A DNA stretch of 64,000 bases from Paenibacillus borealis (lineage in GTDB: Bacteria; Bacillota; Bacilli; Paenibacillales; Paenibacillaceae), in contig NZ_CP009285.1 of NCBI RefSeq assembly GCF_000758665.1, positions 5,828,001 to 5,892,000 on the forward strand, given 5' to 3'. This document shows, piece by piece, positions 45,547 through 54,134 of the stretch. Within the stretch, counting starts at the first letter, position 1. The number at the start of each line of letters is the position of its first letter. Position numbers and translations under genes: made by a program. Below the pieces are notes generated by a model. The model did no database searches and was not told the origin of the DNA. It saw nothing but the letters and a program-made list of their open reading frames with translations.

Positions 45547-45861
45547 CTATCCTGCAATTAAAAAGTACTTTACGAAAAAATAGATGCTTAATACAGGTCC
45601 TGCGATAGCTTTAATTAAATCTAATTTCTTTTTAGTTATACTATAGATCCCGATACTTTCACAGCCTAAATACCCCATAAATACCGCTACTAATGCAGTA
45701 TTCGTCTCTTGATGGTTATCGTATAAATTATAAACAGCCAGGATGCTAAAAATAATCAGCATACCCAGGACTCCAAATTTCCTGCCTCTATTATGAACAA
45801 ATTCTCTTCCTTCGTCGTTCTTCTCTTGTCTGCTTTTTTCTAATATCAGTTCCTTTTCCAT
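45547..45861 (-). CDS. Small membrane protein of DUF6442-like type
   Basis: This 104-residue protein has a charged N-terminus (KELILEKSRQEKNDEGREFV) and three likely membrane helices (FGVLGMLIIFSILAVYNLY, TALVAVFMGYLGCESIGIYS, IKAIAGPVLSIYFFVKYFL). The family commonly sits beside short XRE regulators. The start is ATG at 45861 behind AAGGAGGA. Its role is unknown. Confidence 0.75.
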   Translation of the reverse strand: MEKELILEKSRQEKNDEGREFVHNRGRKFGVLGMLIIFSILAVYNLYDNHQETNTALVAVFMGYLGCESIGIYSITKKKLDLIKAIAGPVLSIYFFVKYFLIAG

Positions 45862-45882
45862 TAGAAATCCTCCTTTGATTAT

Positions 45883-45932
45883 GACAAGTAAACTTGGCAT
45901 CTTCATTATAATACGCCAAGTTTACTTGTCAA
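45883..45932 (-). promoter_or_regulatory. Promoter and operator of the XRE/membrane-protein operon
   Basis: A perfect 16-bp inverted repeat, gacaagtaaacttggc (45883-45898) and gccaagtttacttgtc (45915-45930), has a 16-bp spacer. On the minus strand TTGACA (45932-45927) overlaps one arm and TATAAT lies in the spacer, so bound regulator would cover the promoter. Confidence 0.85.
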
Positions 45933-46043
45933 TAATCAATCCGGAATTTTACAATAAAGACCAGTCAAAATAACATAAGAAAGCTAAAAATATAGCAAGA
46001 ACACCGGGCTGCTCTCCCCGCCCCCTCTCCGGCTCAGCCAATC

Positions 46044-46099
46044 GCTCAAAATATCGCAAAACATGATGCGGAAAAACAGTTCCGCTCTTATTTTATAAT
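46044..46099 (+). promoter_or_regulatory. Promoter of the SLH-GH43 gene with shared 34-bp element
   Basis: A 34-bp block (46044-46077, starting gctcaa and ending gcggaaaaac) matches 28 of 34 positions of a block at 59639-59672 upstream of the other importer. TATAAT follows at 46094-46099, 16 bp on, and the place for a -35 box reads gaaaaa, so an activator is probably needed. Confidence 0.55.
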
Positions 46100-46226
46100 G
46101 GAAGCGTAGCGCTGCAATTAATGGTAAGCGGTTTCAAGAAAAGCAGGGTCATATCTTTGCGGAGGAGGGCAAGTGAACATAACTTTTGTCAAATTGATCA
46201 GAAATTGCTTAGAAAAGGAGATTCAT

Positions 46227-49200
46227 ATGAGGAAAAAAAGCTTAAAGCTGCTCCCCCTGGTGTTGATACTTTCATTGCTGCTGTCAGGCATATCTTACGC
46301 GGATGTAACCTCTAATTACGTTAACCCGCTTATGGGCGGTGCTGATCCTACAGTGGCCAGGGCTGCTGACGGTTATTACTATTCTGCATCTTCAGGCGAT
46401 AATAACATCACCTTGAAAAGGCATGAAACCATTCTCGGCGTATCTACGGCCAAAAGCAAAGTGGTCTGGAAGAAGCCCGATAACTTCGGCTATGTGTGGG
46501 GTCCATATGTCTACCGGCTGGATGGCAAGTGGTATCTGTATTTCTCTTCCGGCCCGGAGGACAGCTTCGGATATGGGCATCCAAGCTCCTACGTTCTGGA
46601 GAACGCATCACCCGACCCTTTTGAAGGAACCTGGGAGCTCAAGGGCGAATCTGCCAATGAAGACAGCAACGGCCAGGTTACGGTCAAGCAGGGACTGCTG
46701 AACACGGAAGGCTACGGTTTGGCCTGCGGTGTGGTTATGATTAAAGGGGAACCCTACTTCACCTATACCAAATACTATTATTTCACGGACCCGCAGAATC
46801 CGGAGAATACGAAATTCGATGAGAGTCCGACGATTGTCAAAATGAAGAACCCGTGGACCCTGGAGGGGCCGGAAGGCACGGTGGCCAAACCGCAATATGA
46901 TTGGGAAAAGAAAAACGATAATATCAACGAAGGCGCTGCGGTAGTCGAGAGAAACGGTAAAATCTATTTTGCCTACTCGGCCAGCAGCTTCATGAATGAT
47001 AACTATGCGGTTGGCGTATCCGTTGCGGATGCATCCTCGGATGTGATGAATGCGGATTCATGGGTCAAATATCCTGAGCCTGTGATGAAAAGATCGGATG
47101 AGAACAGCTCGTACGGCCCCGGCTCTCCCCTGTTCCTGAAGTCCGAAGACGACAGCGAGGATTGGATTCTGTATCACGGCATACCGACCCATGGGCAAGG
47201 CGGCGGGAACAGAGGCATAAGAGCGCAGCGGATTCACTGGGATGATAATGATTTCATCAATCTGGGCATTCCTTCCAACCCCGGCACCGTCCTGAACAGA
47301 CCTTCCGGAGAAGAGAGAAGTGAAATCTATGAAGCCGAGGAGGCAAAGCTGTCGGGAGTAGCGAGAATCCCCGGAGGAACGGCTTATGCTTCGGGCGGCG
47401 TATACGAGAAGTACAATAACAGCAGCACTAATGACTATATAGAGTTTACAGTAAATACTGCTGCTGGCGGGACCTACTCGCTGGATTTCAGATACAACAA
47501 TAACACGGCGGATCCGGTTACTATGAAATTAGGCGTTAATGGGGGAGCAACCCGCGATCTTTCCTTCCCTTCGAATGCCGGATTTGCGGCGAATTTCGAT
47601 CTGAAATCCGTTTATAACCTTCCGCTGAACGCCGGAAGCAACACAATCCGCCTGTCCGGCAAGAGTGCTTTGGCTCTGGATGCCATGATTATCAAGCGCA
47701 GCACCTTGTATGAAGCAGAAAATGCCGTGCTGTCCGGAAATGCAAAGGTTGATGCAGATCATCCGGGTTACAGCGGAACGGGATTTGCCGGAGGGCTCTG
47801 GACTTCTAGCTCTGCCGTTTCTTTCAAGGTAAATGCCGCTGCTGCCGGCAGCTATTCGGTTAAGCTGGGCTACAGCCTGGGGTTCAATGATGACCGGACG
47901 CTGACTATGTATGTGAACGGTCAAAAGATTAAGCAGGTCGATTTCTTCAGTCTAAAAAGCTGGGACCGCTGGGCTGACCGCTATGACAATGTTTTCCTTC
48001 AAGAAGGGGAAAATACAATCACATATAAATATGACGAAGGCAACACCGGCAACGTCAATCTGGACTTTATAACCGTAACAGAAGCAACAACCTGGCATTA
48101 TGGAGCTGAAGATGCCAAGCTGGCTGGCGGGAGCGATGCTGCAGTTGTTTACGCCAAAGACGGCAATCTGGGAACCGGTTATGTTTCCGGGCTGTCCAAA
48201 GCGGGTTCGTCCGTGGAGTTTGCGGTAAATGTTGAGAATGCGGCCTCTTATGATGTGAAGCTGAGATATGCCAAAGAAGCTGCAGGTTCAACCTATAGCC
48301 TGTATTTGAACGGCACGAAGATTAAGAATATTACTCTCCCTTCTACCGGCGGACTTACGGCCTGGAAGGAGCAGCTTGAGACGTTAAGCCTGAAGGCGGG
48401 TAAAAACACGATTACTTATAAGAATGAAACAGGAAACTCCGGCATTCTAAATATGGACAGTATTCATCTTAACAAGCGTACGCCGTGGAGATATCAGGCC
48501 GAAGATGCCACCCGGCAAGGAAGCCTCAAGGTTGTCAGGGATCATTTATGGTATGAAGGCAACGGGTTCGTAGGCGGATTTGAGCAGACCGGCGACGCGC
48601 TGAAGTTTGAAGTAAACGTCCCAAATACGGCTGACTATACGTCGACTTTGCGGTATTCCGGTGTACAAAGCTCGAATATTACCATGTCGATGACGGTTAA
48701 CGGACAGAGAATCAAGCAAGTATCCTTAACTCCGACGGCGAATTGGGATATCTGGGCTAACAGTACGGAGTCCGTGAACCTCAAAGCCGGCAAGAATACG
48801 ATTGAATTCATCCGCGAACAAGGAGATACCGGCAGATTCAATGTCGACAGTCTCACGATTGATAAGACGAGCGGCGGATTTATGAGCTCGATTGCGGGCA
48901 AGATCATTCCGGAGAAAATGGTTAAAATCCAGCCCAAGCACAGCGGAAAAGCATTGGATGTGGACAGAGTGTCCAGCGATCCATTAGCAGTGATTAACCA
49001 GTGGTCTAACGGTGACGGTAATAATCAGCTGTGGAGATTCCTGGATCTCGGTACAGGCTATTATCAGATCCAATCGGTCCAAAGCGGCCATGTGCTCGAC
49101 ATTCTTCCCGGTTCAGCAATCCAGCAGCTGTGTCAGAATACGAAAGCTTCCGGGACGATACCGGATACGCAGCAGTGGAAGCTGGAGAAAGACGGAGATT

Positions 49201-51710
49201 ACTACAAGATCCTTAACAAAAGCAATAATAAAGTAATCACTGTAGAAGGAGCGTCCAAGAGTGACGGTGCAGCAGTGAGAGTAGCGGATGATCAGGCGAA
49301 GGATAACCAGCGGATGAAAATTGAAGTCCGTAACCTCAGCAATAGTGAAATCAGCGCTCTGACCGAGCTGAACGGACGTTATGATATTACCTTTGATGCG
49401 AATGGCGGAAGTCCGGGACAGACAGTCGTTCAGGCTGCATACGGCGAACAGTTAACGGCTCCGGCCGTAATGAATAAAGGTTATGTACTGGAGGGCTGGT
49501 ATAACGAGACAGAGCTATGGGATTTCGCAAATCAGACCGTGCCGGGTGTAATGACGCTGACGGCGAAATGGAACCAAAAGGCGCCGGAGGTGCAGATTGT
49601 CAGTGAGGGCTTGATGCGGGCGGGTTCAACTGGAGTACTCCGCGCCGCCGGTAAAGGAGAAGGAAAACTGTCCTTCACCTGGTACCTCGACCAAGGCGAA
49701 GGCTATAGCGAACCGGTCGGTTCAGGCGATAGCTTGACGCTTACGGGGTTGACGGAAGCGATGAGCGGCTACCGGTATAAGGCCGTCGTGACAGACGAAA
49801 GCGGCTTAACCGGTGAGCAGGAATATATTCTGCAGGTGCTCCCGGCTGCGGTAGAGTGGATTACCCCTGCCTTCGCGGTAGATTTGCCTTCTGCGATGGA
49901 CGCCGTTGAAGGCGAACCCTTGACGCTGCTCGTTGATGCAACAGGTGACGTGGAGTCTATCGGCTGGGAAGTGAAACGTCCGGACAGCGGGGATTGGCTG
50001 CCGCTGACGAGTGTTACTGGCGCAGTATACCGCTTCACACCGGGAATGGAAGATGACGGAACGCAGTACCGTGTAGTACTGACCGGCAAAGCCGAGGTGA
50101 ATCCGGAACGTATCACCGGAACGGAGCTGGCACTCAAGGTATATCCGGCACATGAAGTACCGGTGATCCAGTCGTTCACGGCAAGTGTAAATCCGGTAAA
50201 GGAAGGGGATTCAGTTACCTTTAACGTTGTAGCCAATTCTGTGTATGGAGAGCTGAGCTACCGCTGGCTGAAGGACGGCCTTGTCCTGGACGGTGCCGCC
50301 GGCAGCAGTCTGACACTGGATAAGGCCGCTATATCTGATGCAGGGGCATACAAAGTTGAGGTGATGAACACCCGTATGATCGGGGAGTATGCTTATATGG
50401 ATGCGGTCGATACAGCGACGATTGAGTTGACTGTCAACCGTCAGCAGGTAACACCAACGGACCCTCCGGCCACACCAACGGATCCGCCAGTGACACCGAC
50501 AAGTCCGCCGTCATCTACAGCGAAACCTGCGGCAACACCACAGCCCACAGCAACGCCGGGTCCTTCGGCTGCAGTCATCACAACCGCTCAGCTGAGCAGC
50601 CCTGCGGTGAATGGTGTGGTTACGGTGCAGGTGGGGCAAGCGGCTGCGGTTGAGCTTCCGGTGAATGCCGGGACGCTGCTGGGAACCCATTCCCTGCGTG
50701 TACAGGGAGACGGAATAGAGCTGGTGCTGGCACCGGAGCTGCTGAAGCAGCTGGCGGAAGCCGTGCCTGCTGTCGGGAGCAGCGGCGCTAAGATTGTGCT
50801 GAAGGTGCAGCCCAAGACACTGGAAGCCTTGAAGCTGAAGACAGAAGCTGGCGTAGCGCTGAAAGGCAAGCTGATGGATTATGACCTGAGTCTGGCCGGG
50901 GCGGATGGAAGGGTTCACCGTCTTGCGGATTATCCGGTTCCGGTAAGCGTCAGCTGGCTAGCTGCCGGTCTCGATTCGAGGCTGCTTGGCCTGTATCGCG
51001 TAGACAGTGACGGCACACTCACCTATCTGGGCGGAGCAGCTGAAGCCGGCGGATTAAAGGGGCATTTTGACGGCAGCGGCACGTACGCGCTGCTGGAGTA
51101 CTCCAAGCAATTCAGCGATGTTCCGGTCACGCACTGGGCCTTTGAAGCCTTGCGTGAGCTGTCTGCGAAACATCTGATCCGGGGGATCTCGGAGCAGGCT
51201 TATCAGCCGGGCCGCAATATTACCCGGGCTGAATTCGTGCAGCTGATGGCCGGTGCGCTGCAGCTGGGCGGCAATGGCGGTAGCAACAGTGGCAACGGCA
51301 TCGGTAACGACGGCAGTGGCGCCAGTGGGAACGGCGCCAGCAGTGGCAACACCGCATTCACCGATGTTCCGCAAGATGCCTGGTACAGGGAAGCTCTCTC
51401 CGGCATGGTGCAGGCCGGCCTGATTACCGGACGGAGTCCGGAGTCCTTCCAGCCGAATGCAGAGATCAGCCGTGAGGAGATGACCGTCATTCTGATGCGG
51501 GCTTACAAGCTCCAGAATGGTGCAATCCCGGCTGCTAAGGGCATCACTTCTCTGAAGGATGCTGCGGACATCTCCGGCTGGGCAGCGGAGCAGGTAGCCG
51601 CTGCGGCCTCACTCGGCTTCGTGAAAGGACGGGCTGACGGCACCTTCGCTCCGAAGGCTCCTGCCACCCGTGCAGAAGCTGCGCAGATCCTGCTGAATTA
51701 TTTGAAGTAG
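46227..51710 (+). CDS. Surface-anchored multi-modular GH43 enzyme with CBM-like and lectin modules and three SLH domains
   Basis: This 1827-residue secreted protein starts at ATG 46227 behind AAAAGGAG. A signal peptide ends at SYA (25). A GH43 propeller (~30-350) has GGADPTVARAADGYYYSAS with the base Asp, and NINEGAAVVERNGKIYFAYS with a likely acid Glu. Four CBM6/35-like modules start near 367, 494, 624 and 755 (each Y-x-A-E-x-A). A ricin-type beta-trefoil is at ~897-1040 (QWSNGDGNNQLWRF). From ~1050 come YDITFDANGG repeat, Ig-like domains, a Pro/Thr linker (~1404), and three SLH domains (~1629-1827), nearly identical to the GH85 protein. A Gly/Asn/Ser insert splits SLH1 and SLH2. Polymer target is unknown; arabinan/xylan-like side chains are plausible. 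Confidence 0.9.
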   Translation: MRKKSLKLLPLVLILSLLLSGISYADVTSNYVNPLMGGADPTVARAADGYYYSASSGDNNITLKRHETILGVSTAKSKVVWKKPDNFGYVWGPYVYRLDGKWYLYFSSGPEDSFGYGHPSSYVLENASPDPFEGTWELKGESANEDSNGQVTVKQGLLNTEGYGLACGVVMIKGEPYFTYTKYYYFTDPQNPENTKFDESPTIVKMKNPWTLEGPEGTVAKPQYDWEKKNDNINEGAAVVERNGKIYFAYSASSFMNDNYAVGVSVADASSDVMNADSWVKYPEPVMKRSDENSSYGPGSPLFLKSEDDSEDWILYHGIPTHGQGGGNRGIRAQRIHWDDNDFINLGIPSNPGTVLNRPSGEERSEIYEAEEAKLSGVARIPGGTAYASGGVYEKYNNSSTNDYIEFTVNTAAGGTYSLDFRYNNNTADPVTMKLGVNGGATRDLSFPSNAGFAANFDLKSVYNLPLNAGSNTIRLSGKSALALDAMIIKRSTLYEAENAVLSGNAKVDADHPGYSGTGFAGGLWTSSSAVSFKVNAAAAGSYSVKLGYSLGFNDDRTLTMYVNGQKIKQVDFFSLKSWDRWADRYDNVFLQEGENTITYKYDEGNTGNVNLDFITVTEATTWHYGAEDAKLAGGSDAAVVYAKDGNLGTGYVSGLSKAGSSVEFAVNVENAASYDVKLRYAKEAAGSTYSLYLNGTKIKNITLPSTGGLTAWKEQLETLSLKAGKNTITYKNETGNSGILNMDSIHLNKRTPWRYQAEDATRQGSLKVVRDHLWYEGNGFVGGFEQTGDALKFEVNVPNTADYTSTLRYSGVQSSNITMSMTVNGQRIKQVSLTPTANWDIWANSTESVNLKAGKNTIEFIREQGDTGRFNVDSLTIDKTSGGFMSSIAGKIIPEKMVKIQPKHSGKALDVDRVSSDPLAVINQWSNGDGNNQLWRFLDLGTGYYQIQSVQSGHVLDILPGSAIQQLCQNTKASGTIPDTQQWKLEKDGDYYKILNKSNNKVITVEGASKSDGAAVRVADDQAKDNQRMKIEVRNLSNSEISALTELNGRYDITFDANGGSPGQTVVQAAYGEQLTAPAVMNKGYVLEGWYNETELWDFANQTVPGVMTLTAKWNQKAPEVQIVSEGLMRAGSTGVLRAAGKGEGKLSFTWYLDQGEGYSEPVGSGDSLTLTGLTEAMSGYRYKAVVTDESGLTGEQEYILQVLPAAVEWITPAFAVDLPSAMDAVEGEPLTLLVDATGDVESIGWEVKRPDSGDWLPLTSVTGAVYRFTPGMEDDGTQYRVVLTGKAEVNPERITGTELALKVYPAHEVPVIQSFTASVNPVKEGDSVTFNVVANSVYGELSYRWLKDGLVLDGAAGSSLTLDKAAISDAGAYKVEVMNTRMIGEYAYMDAVDTATIELTVNRQQVTPTDPPATPTDPPVTPTSPPSSTAKPAATPQPTATPGPSAAVITTAQLSSPAVNGVVTVQVGQAAAVELPVNAGTLLGTHSLRVQGDGIELVLAPELLKQLAEAVPAVGSSGAKIVLKVQPKTLEALKLKTEAGVALKGKLMDYDLSLAGADGRVHRLADYPVPVSVSWLAAGLDSRLLGLYRVDSDGTLTYLGGAAEAGGLKGHFDGSGTYALLEYSKQFSDVPVTHWAFEALRELSAKHLIRGISEQAYQPGRNITRAEFVQLMAGALQLGGNGGSNSGNGIGNDGSGASGNGASSGNTAFTDVPQDAWYREALSGMVQAGLITGRSPESFQPNAEISREEMTVILMRAYKLQNGAIPAAKGITSLKDAADISGWAAEQVAAAASLGFVKGRADGTFAPKAPATRAEAAQILLNYLK

Positions 51711-51755
51711 AGAAATGAGAGGCGGATATTACCGGTTCTGCTGCAAGGCATAAAC

Positions 51756-51799
51756 AAGGCGCTCCCCAGGAACATTGTCCGGGGGAGCGCCTTTTGTTT
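51756..51799 (+). terminator. Terminator of the SLH-GH43 gene
   Basis: A perfect 12-bp stem, aaggcgctcccc (51756-51767) and ggggagcgcctt (51782-51793), is followed by TTTTGTTT. Its sequence is closely related to the hairpin after the GH85 gene. Confidence 0.9.
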
Positions 51800-51848
51800 A
51801 CCCTGTAATTATTCACCTGTAGCTTATTCGGGCTGTACAGCGACCTTC

Positions 51849-52015
51849 CATTTGGCCCGTTTACCCTCGTTGAAGCACATTGTATTCGGTTTTTCGCATA
51901 CATTTGGCCCGGTTACCTTCGCGGAGGCAGATAGTGTTCGGTTTTCCGCATACATTGGTCCGTTTACCTTCGCGGAAGCAAATTGTATTCGGTTTTTCAC
52001 ATACATTTGGCCTGA
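51849..52015. repeat. 52-bp minisatellite, about 3.2 copies
   Basis: Units beginning catttggcccgtttacc start at 51849, 51901, 51953 and 52004. The period is not a multiple of three and no gene is credible in the gap 51711-52174. Confidence 0.85.
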
Positions 52016-52083
52016 CATACCTCGCAGCAGCTGGCAAAGCAAGCAACCTTTGAGCAGAAGCCGAACCCGGCAGAAACCCAAAG

Positions 52084-52125
52084 AAAATAACCAGATGCCG
52101 GAAATCTACCGGCAGCTGGTTATTT
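52084..52125 (-). terminator. Terminator of the phosphorylase operon
   Basis: aaataaccag (52085-52094) pairs with ctggttattt (52116-52125), with inner gccgg/ccggc pairs. The minus strand continues into TTTTCTTT. It lies about 50 bp past the DUF4432 stop. Confidence 0.75.
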
Positions 52126-52174
52126 GTAGTTTCATTTGAATGTGGATGGTGTCCGCGCTACTGGCATACATCAG

Positions 52175-53434
52175 TTACTTTGCTGCGCTTCGGATCATGT
52201 GCGCAAGGGTTGTGATTTCCTGGGGATCACGCGAAGCCCCGATGATGATCCAGCCGGTGCTCTGGCCGCGGGGGCCGATAGAGACTACTTCACCGTCTAT
52301 CGTTTTTTGCTCCAGCGAATTGGGTCTGGTCTTGCAAGGCTCCAGCGCATACATGAAGTCACTGATCGCCCGTTTGGCGATCAGTGAACGGGGATAACAT
52401 TGCAGGGAACGAATGACATAGGCTGCCGTATCCTGCCCGGCATTCACCAGCATCTCAGCCGTCAACTCTTGATCATCGGCCGCGGCTGCTTGGTAGCCGC
52501 GGACCTGCGGCAGATCCGCAAGCCCTTCCACCGGCCCAGGAATGTACTGATAGCAGCGGATCGGGTCCAACCTGGTCCCGGAATCGTAGACAGTTAACGG
52601 GTCCCCCTCGGGCGGAGCAGCGTCGCGAAGCAGCATTTTACCCGGGGAAACAGGCAGAATATAACTTCCGCCTCCTGACATATAAGCCCCTGCCAGCTGA
52701 ATATGATACCCGTCATCCACTGGCTGGGCAGCATCAGTTAAATTCCGCACCGTATCCTCCCGGAACAGCGTGGCTGCCCCGTAACGGGTTACGATCCGGA
52801 TTGTTTTGTCATACACCGGCAATGTACTGTACCCTCTCACCGGAACGTTGCCCTCCAGGCAGATCTGCTGCTCATCCCAGGTCAGCCGCACCGATTCCGG
52901 CAGCGCCGGGGAGTAAGAACCCGTCCCGTGGACGGTTCTTACCTCGTCCGGGGTGCCGAAGATTTCCGGCCCAATCGCTGCCACCGCCGCATAGAAGCCG
53001 GAATCCCAACCCGAATGCTCATTGTCTGTCAGATCCACATGATCCGGATGCAGCAGATACTGCCCGTCACGCTCCCAGCTGATCTTCTCCGCATCCAGCC
53101 AAATTTCCCCAATGTCCATCCCCCGCTCCAGAATTACAGTAAAGACAAGCCGTCCATTGGATATCGTCAACAGGTGCATTTGCGAGCCGAAGCGGTCCGT
53201 AACAACCGTTAGGGTGACGAAGCCGCCTTCCGGCAGCTTCTGCGGAATGTCCGGTTGCAGCTGCGCCAGCGTCAATTCGCTTATTCGCTGATTGCTATTT
53301 TGCTCATCGCTGTTCAGCTCATTGCTTATTCGCTGATAGTTTTTTTGCCCGTTGCTGTTCGGCCCTTTGCTTATTCGTTCATTACTTATTCGTTCATCAC
53401 TTTCCCGCTCATCACTTTCCCGCTCCTTGCTCAT
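52175..53434 (-). CDS. DUF4432 family protein (aldose-1-epimerase-like) with pentapeptide-repeat N-terminus
   Basis: This 419-residue protein has a mutarotase-like beta-sandwich body (~65-419) with LERGMDIGEIWLDAEKISW (~105), the His/Tyr-rich middle HTGSYSPAL-like region and a GWIIIGASRDPQ end. It fits DUF4432, often found with sugar phosphorylases; the role may be anomer conversion. The first ~53 residues are ten 5-residue repeats of ERISN/ERESD type, probably disordered. ATG at 53434 follows AGGGGGGA, so the repeat is likely translated. It overlaps the beta-phosphoglucomutase end by 23 bp and is last in the operon. Confidence 0.8.
   Translation of the reverse strand: MSKERESDERESDERISNERISKGPNSNGQKNYQRISNELNSDEQNSNQRISELTLAQLQPDIPQKLPEGGFVTLTVVTDRFGSQMHLLTISNGRLVFTVILERGMDIGEIWLDAEKISWERDGQYLLHPDHVDLTDNEHSGWDSGFYAAVAAIGPEIFGTPDEVRTVHGTGSYSPALPESVRLTWDEQQICLEGNVPVRGYSTLPVYDKTIRIVTRYGAATLFREDTVRNLTDAAQPVDDGYHIQLAGAYMSGGGSYILPVSPGKMLLRDAAPPEGDPLTVYDSGTRLDPIRCYQYIPGPVEGLADLPQVRGYQAAAADDQELTAEMLVNAGQDTAAYVIRSLQCYPRSLIAKRAISDFMYALEPCKTRPNSLEQKTIDGEVVSIGPRGQSTGWIIIGASRDPQEITTLAHMIRSAAK
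53276..53425 (-). repeat. Coding 15-bp tandem repeat, 10 copies
   Basis: Ten units of 15 bp with consensus GAGCGAATAAGCAAT encode pentapeptides such as ERISN, ERESD and QRISN. They start three codons after the ATG of the DUF4432 gene. The first two units are identical, which suggests recent slippage. Confidence 0.85.
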
Positions 53435-54134
53435 TCGAACAGTCCCCCCTTCCGGAGGGACTGTTCAAGCCGATGTGGCTCAGCAGAAAAACAGGCTCCA
53501 GCTGTTCAAAGCTGGCGATGGTAAGGTCGGCGCGGGCAAGCAGCCTCCCGTCACCAATACCGACCACGCGCATGCCCGCCCGGATCGCCCCTTCAACACC
53601 GGCAGCCGCATCTTCAAAGACAAAGCAAGCCGCCGGGACCGCATCAAGCAGCCTGGCTGCCTGCAGGAACACCTCCGGGTCCGGCTTCGCCCTGACAATG
53701 CTGTTCCCGTCCACCACCACATCAAACAGCGGTGCGATGTTCACCTTCTCCAGAATCAGCGGAGCATTTTTGCTGGCCGAGGCAATCGCTGTTCTGACTC
53801 CGTGTGAGTGCAACAGCCCAAGAAAGCTGCTTACTCCGGGTAATACATCGCCCGGAGTGAGCGTCTCAAGCAGCTCCTTGTACCACTCATTTTTGCGGGA
53901 AGCCAGCTCCTCCTTACGTTCCGCCGTCAGATCTGTTATTCCGCCAGAGCGCAGCAGAAGTTCAAGCGACTCCATACGGCTGACACCCTTCAGCTGCTCA
54001 TTGGTGCGCTCGCTGAACTCGAAGCCGAGCTCACCGGCCAGACGCCTCCAGGCCTGATAGTGAAATTTCGCGGTATCGACAATGACGCCGTCCAGATCAA
54101 AGATAGCCGCCTTAAAGGGTTGTGCCCGCAACAT
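53412..54134 (-). CDS. pgmB: Beta-phosphoglucomutase-like HAD enzyme
   Basis: This 240-residue HAD phosphatase-fold enzyme should turn beta-glucose-1-phosphate into glucose-6-phosphate. It has the nucleophile motif KAAIFDLDGVIVDTAKFHYQ (Asp-x-Asp near residue 12), the cap with QLKGVSRMESLELLL typical of beta-PGM, IASASKN (Ser/Thr motif II), the Lys in RAKPDPEVFLQAA and VFEDAAAGVEGA. The start is ATG at 54134 behind GGGAGGGG. It overlaps the GH65 gene end by 23 bp. Beta-PGM beside a GH65 phosphorylase is a standard pair, since inverting GH65 enzymes release beta-glucose-1-phosphate. Confidence 0.93.
   Translation of the reverse strand: MLRAQPFKAAIFDLDGVIVDTAKFHYQAWRRLAGELGFEFSERTNEQLKGVSRMESLELLLRSGGITDLTAERKEELASRKNEWYKELLETLTPGDVLPGVSSFLGLLHSHGVRTAIASASKNAPLILEKVNIAPLFDVVVDGNSIVRAKPDPEVFLQAARLLDAVPAACFVFEDAAAGVEGAIRAGMRVVGIGDGRLLARADLTIASFEQLEPVFLLSHIGLNSPSGRGDCSNEQGAGK

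Noticed and set aside
46100..46116. cre site just after the TATAAT box of the SLH-GH43 gene
   Set aside because: ggaagcgtagcgctgca looks palindromic but misses three fixed positions of the CcpA consensus.
51824..52081. Cys/Arg-rich minus-strand frame over the 52-bp repeat
   Set aside because: It arises from the 52-bp tandem repeat, lacks a start signal and has no recognised domain.
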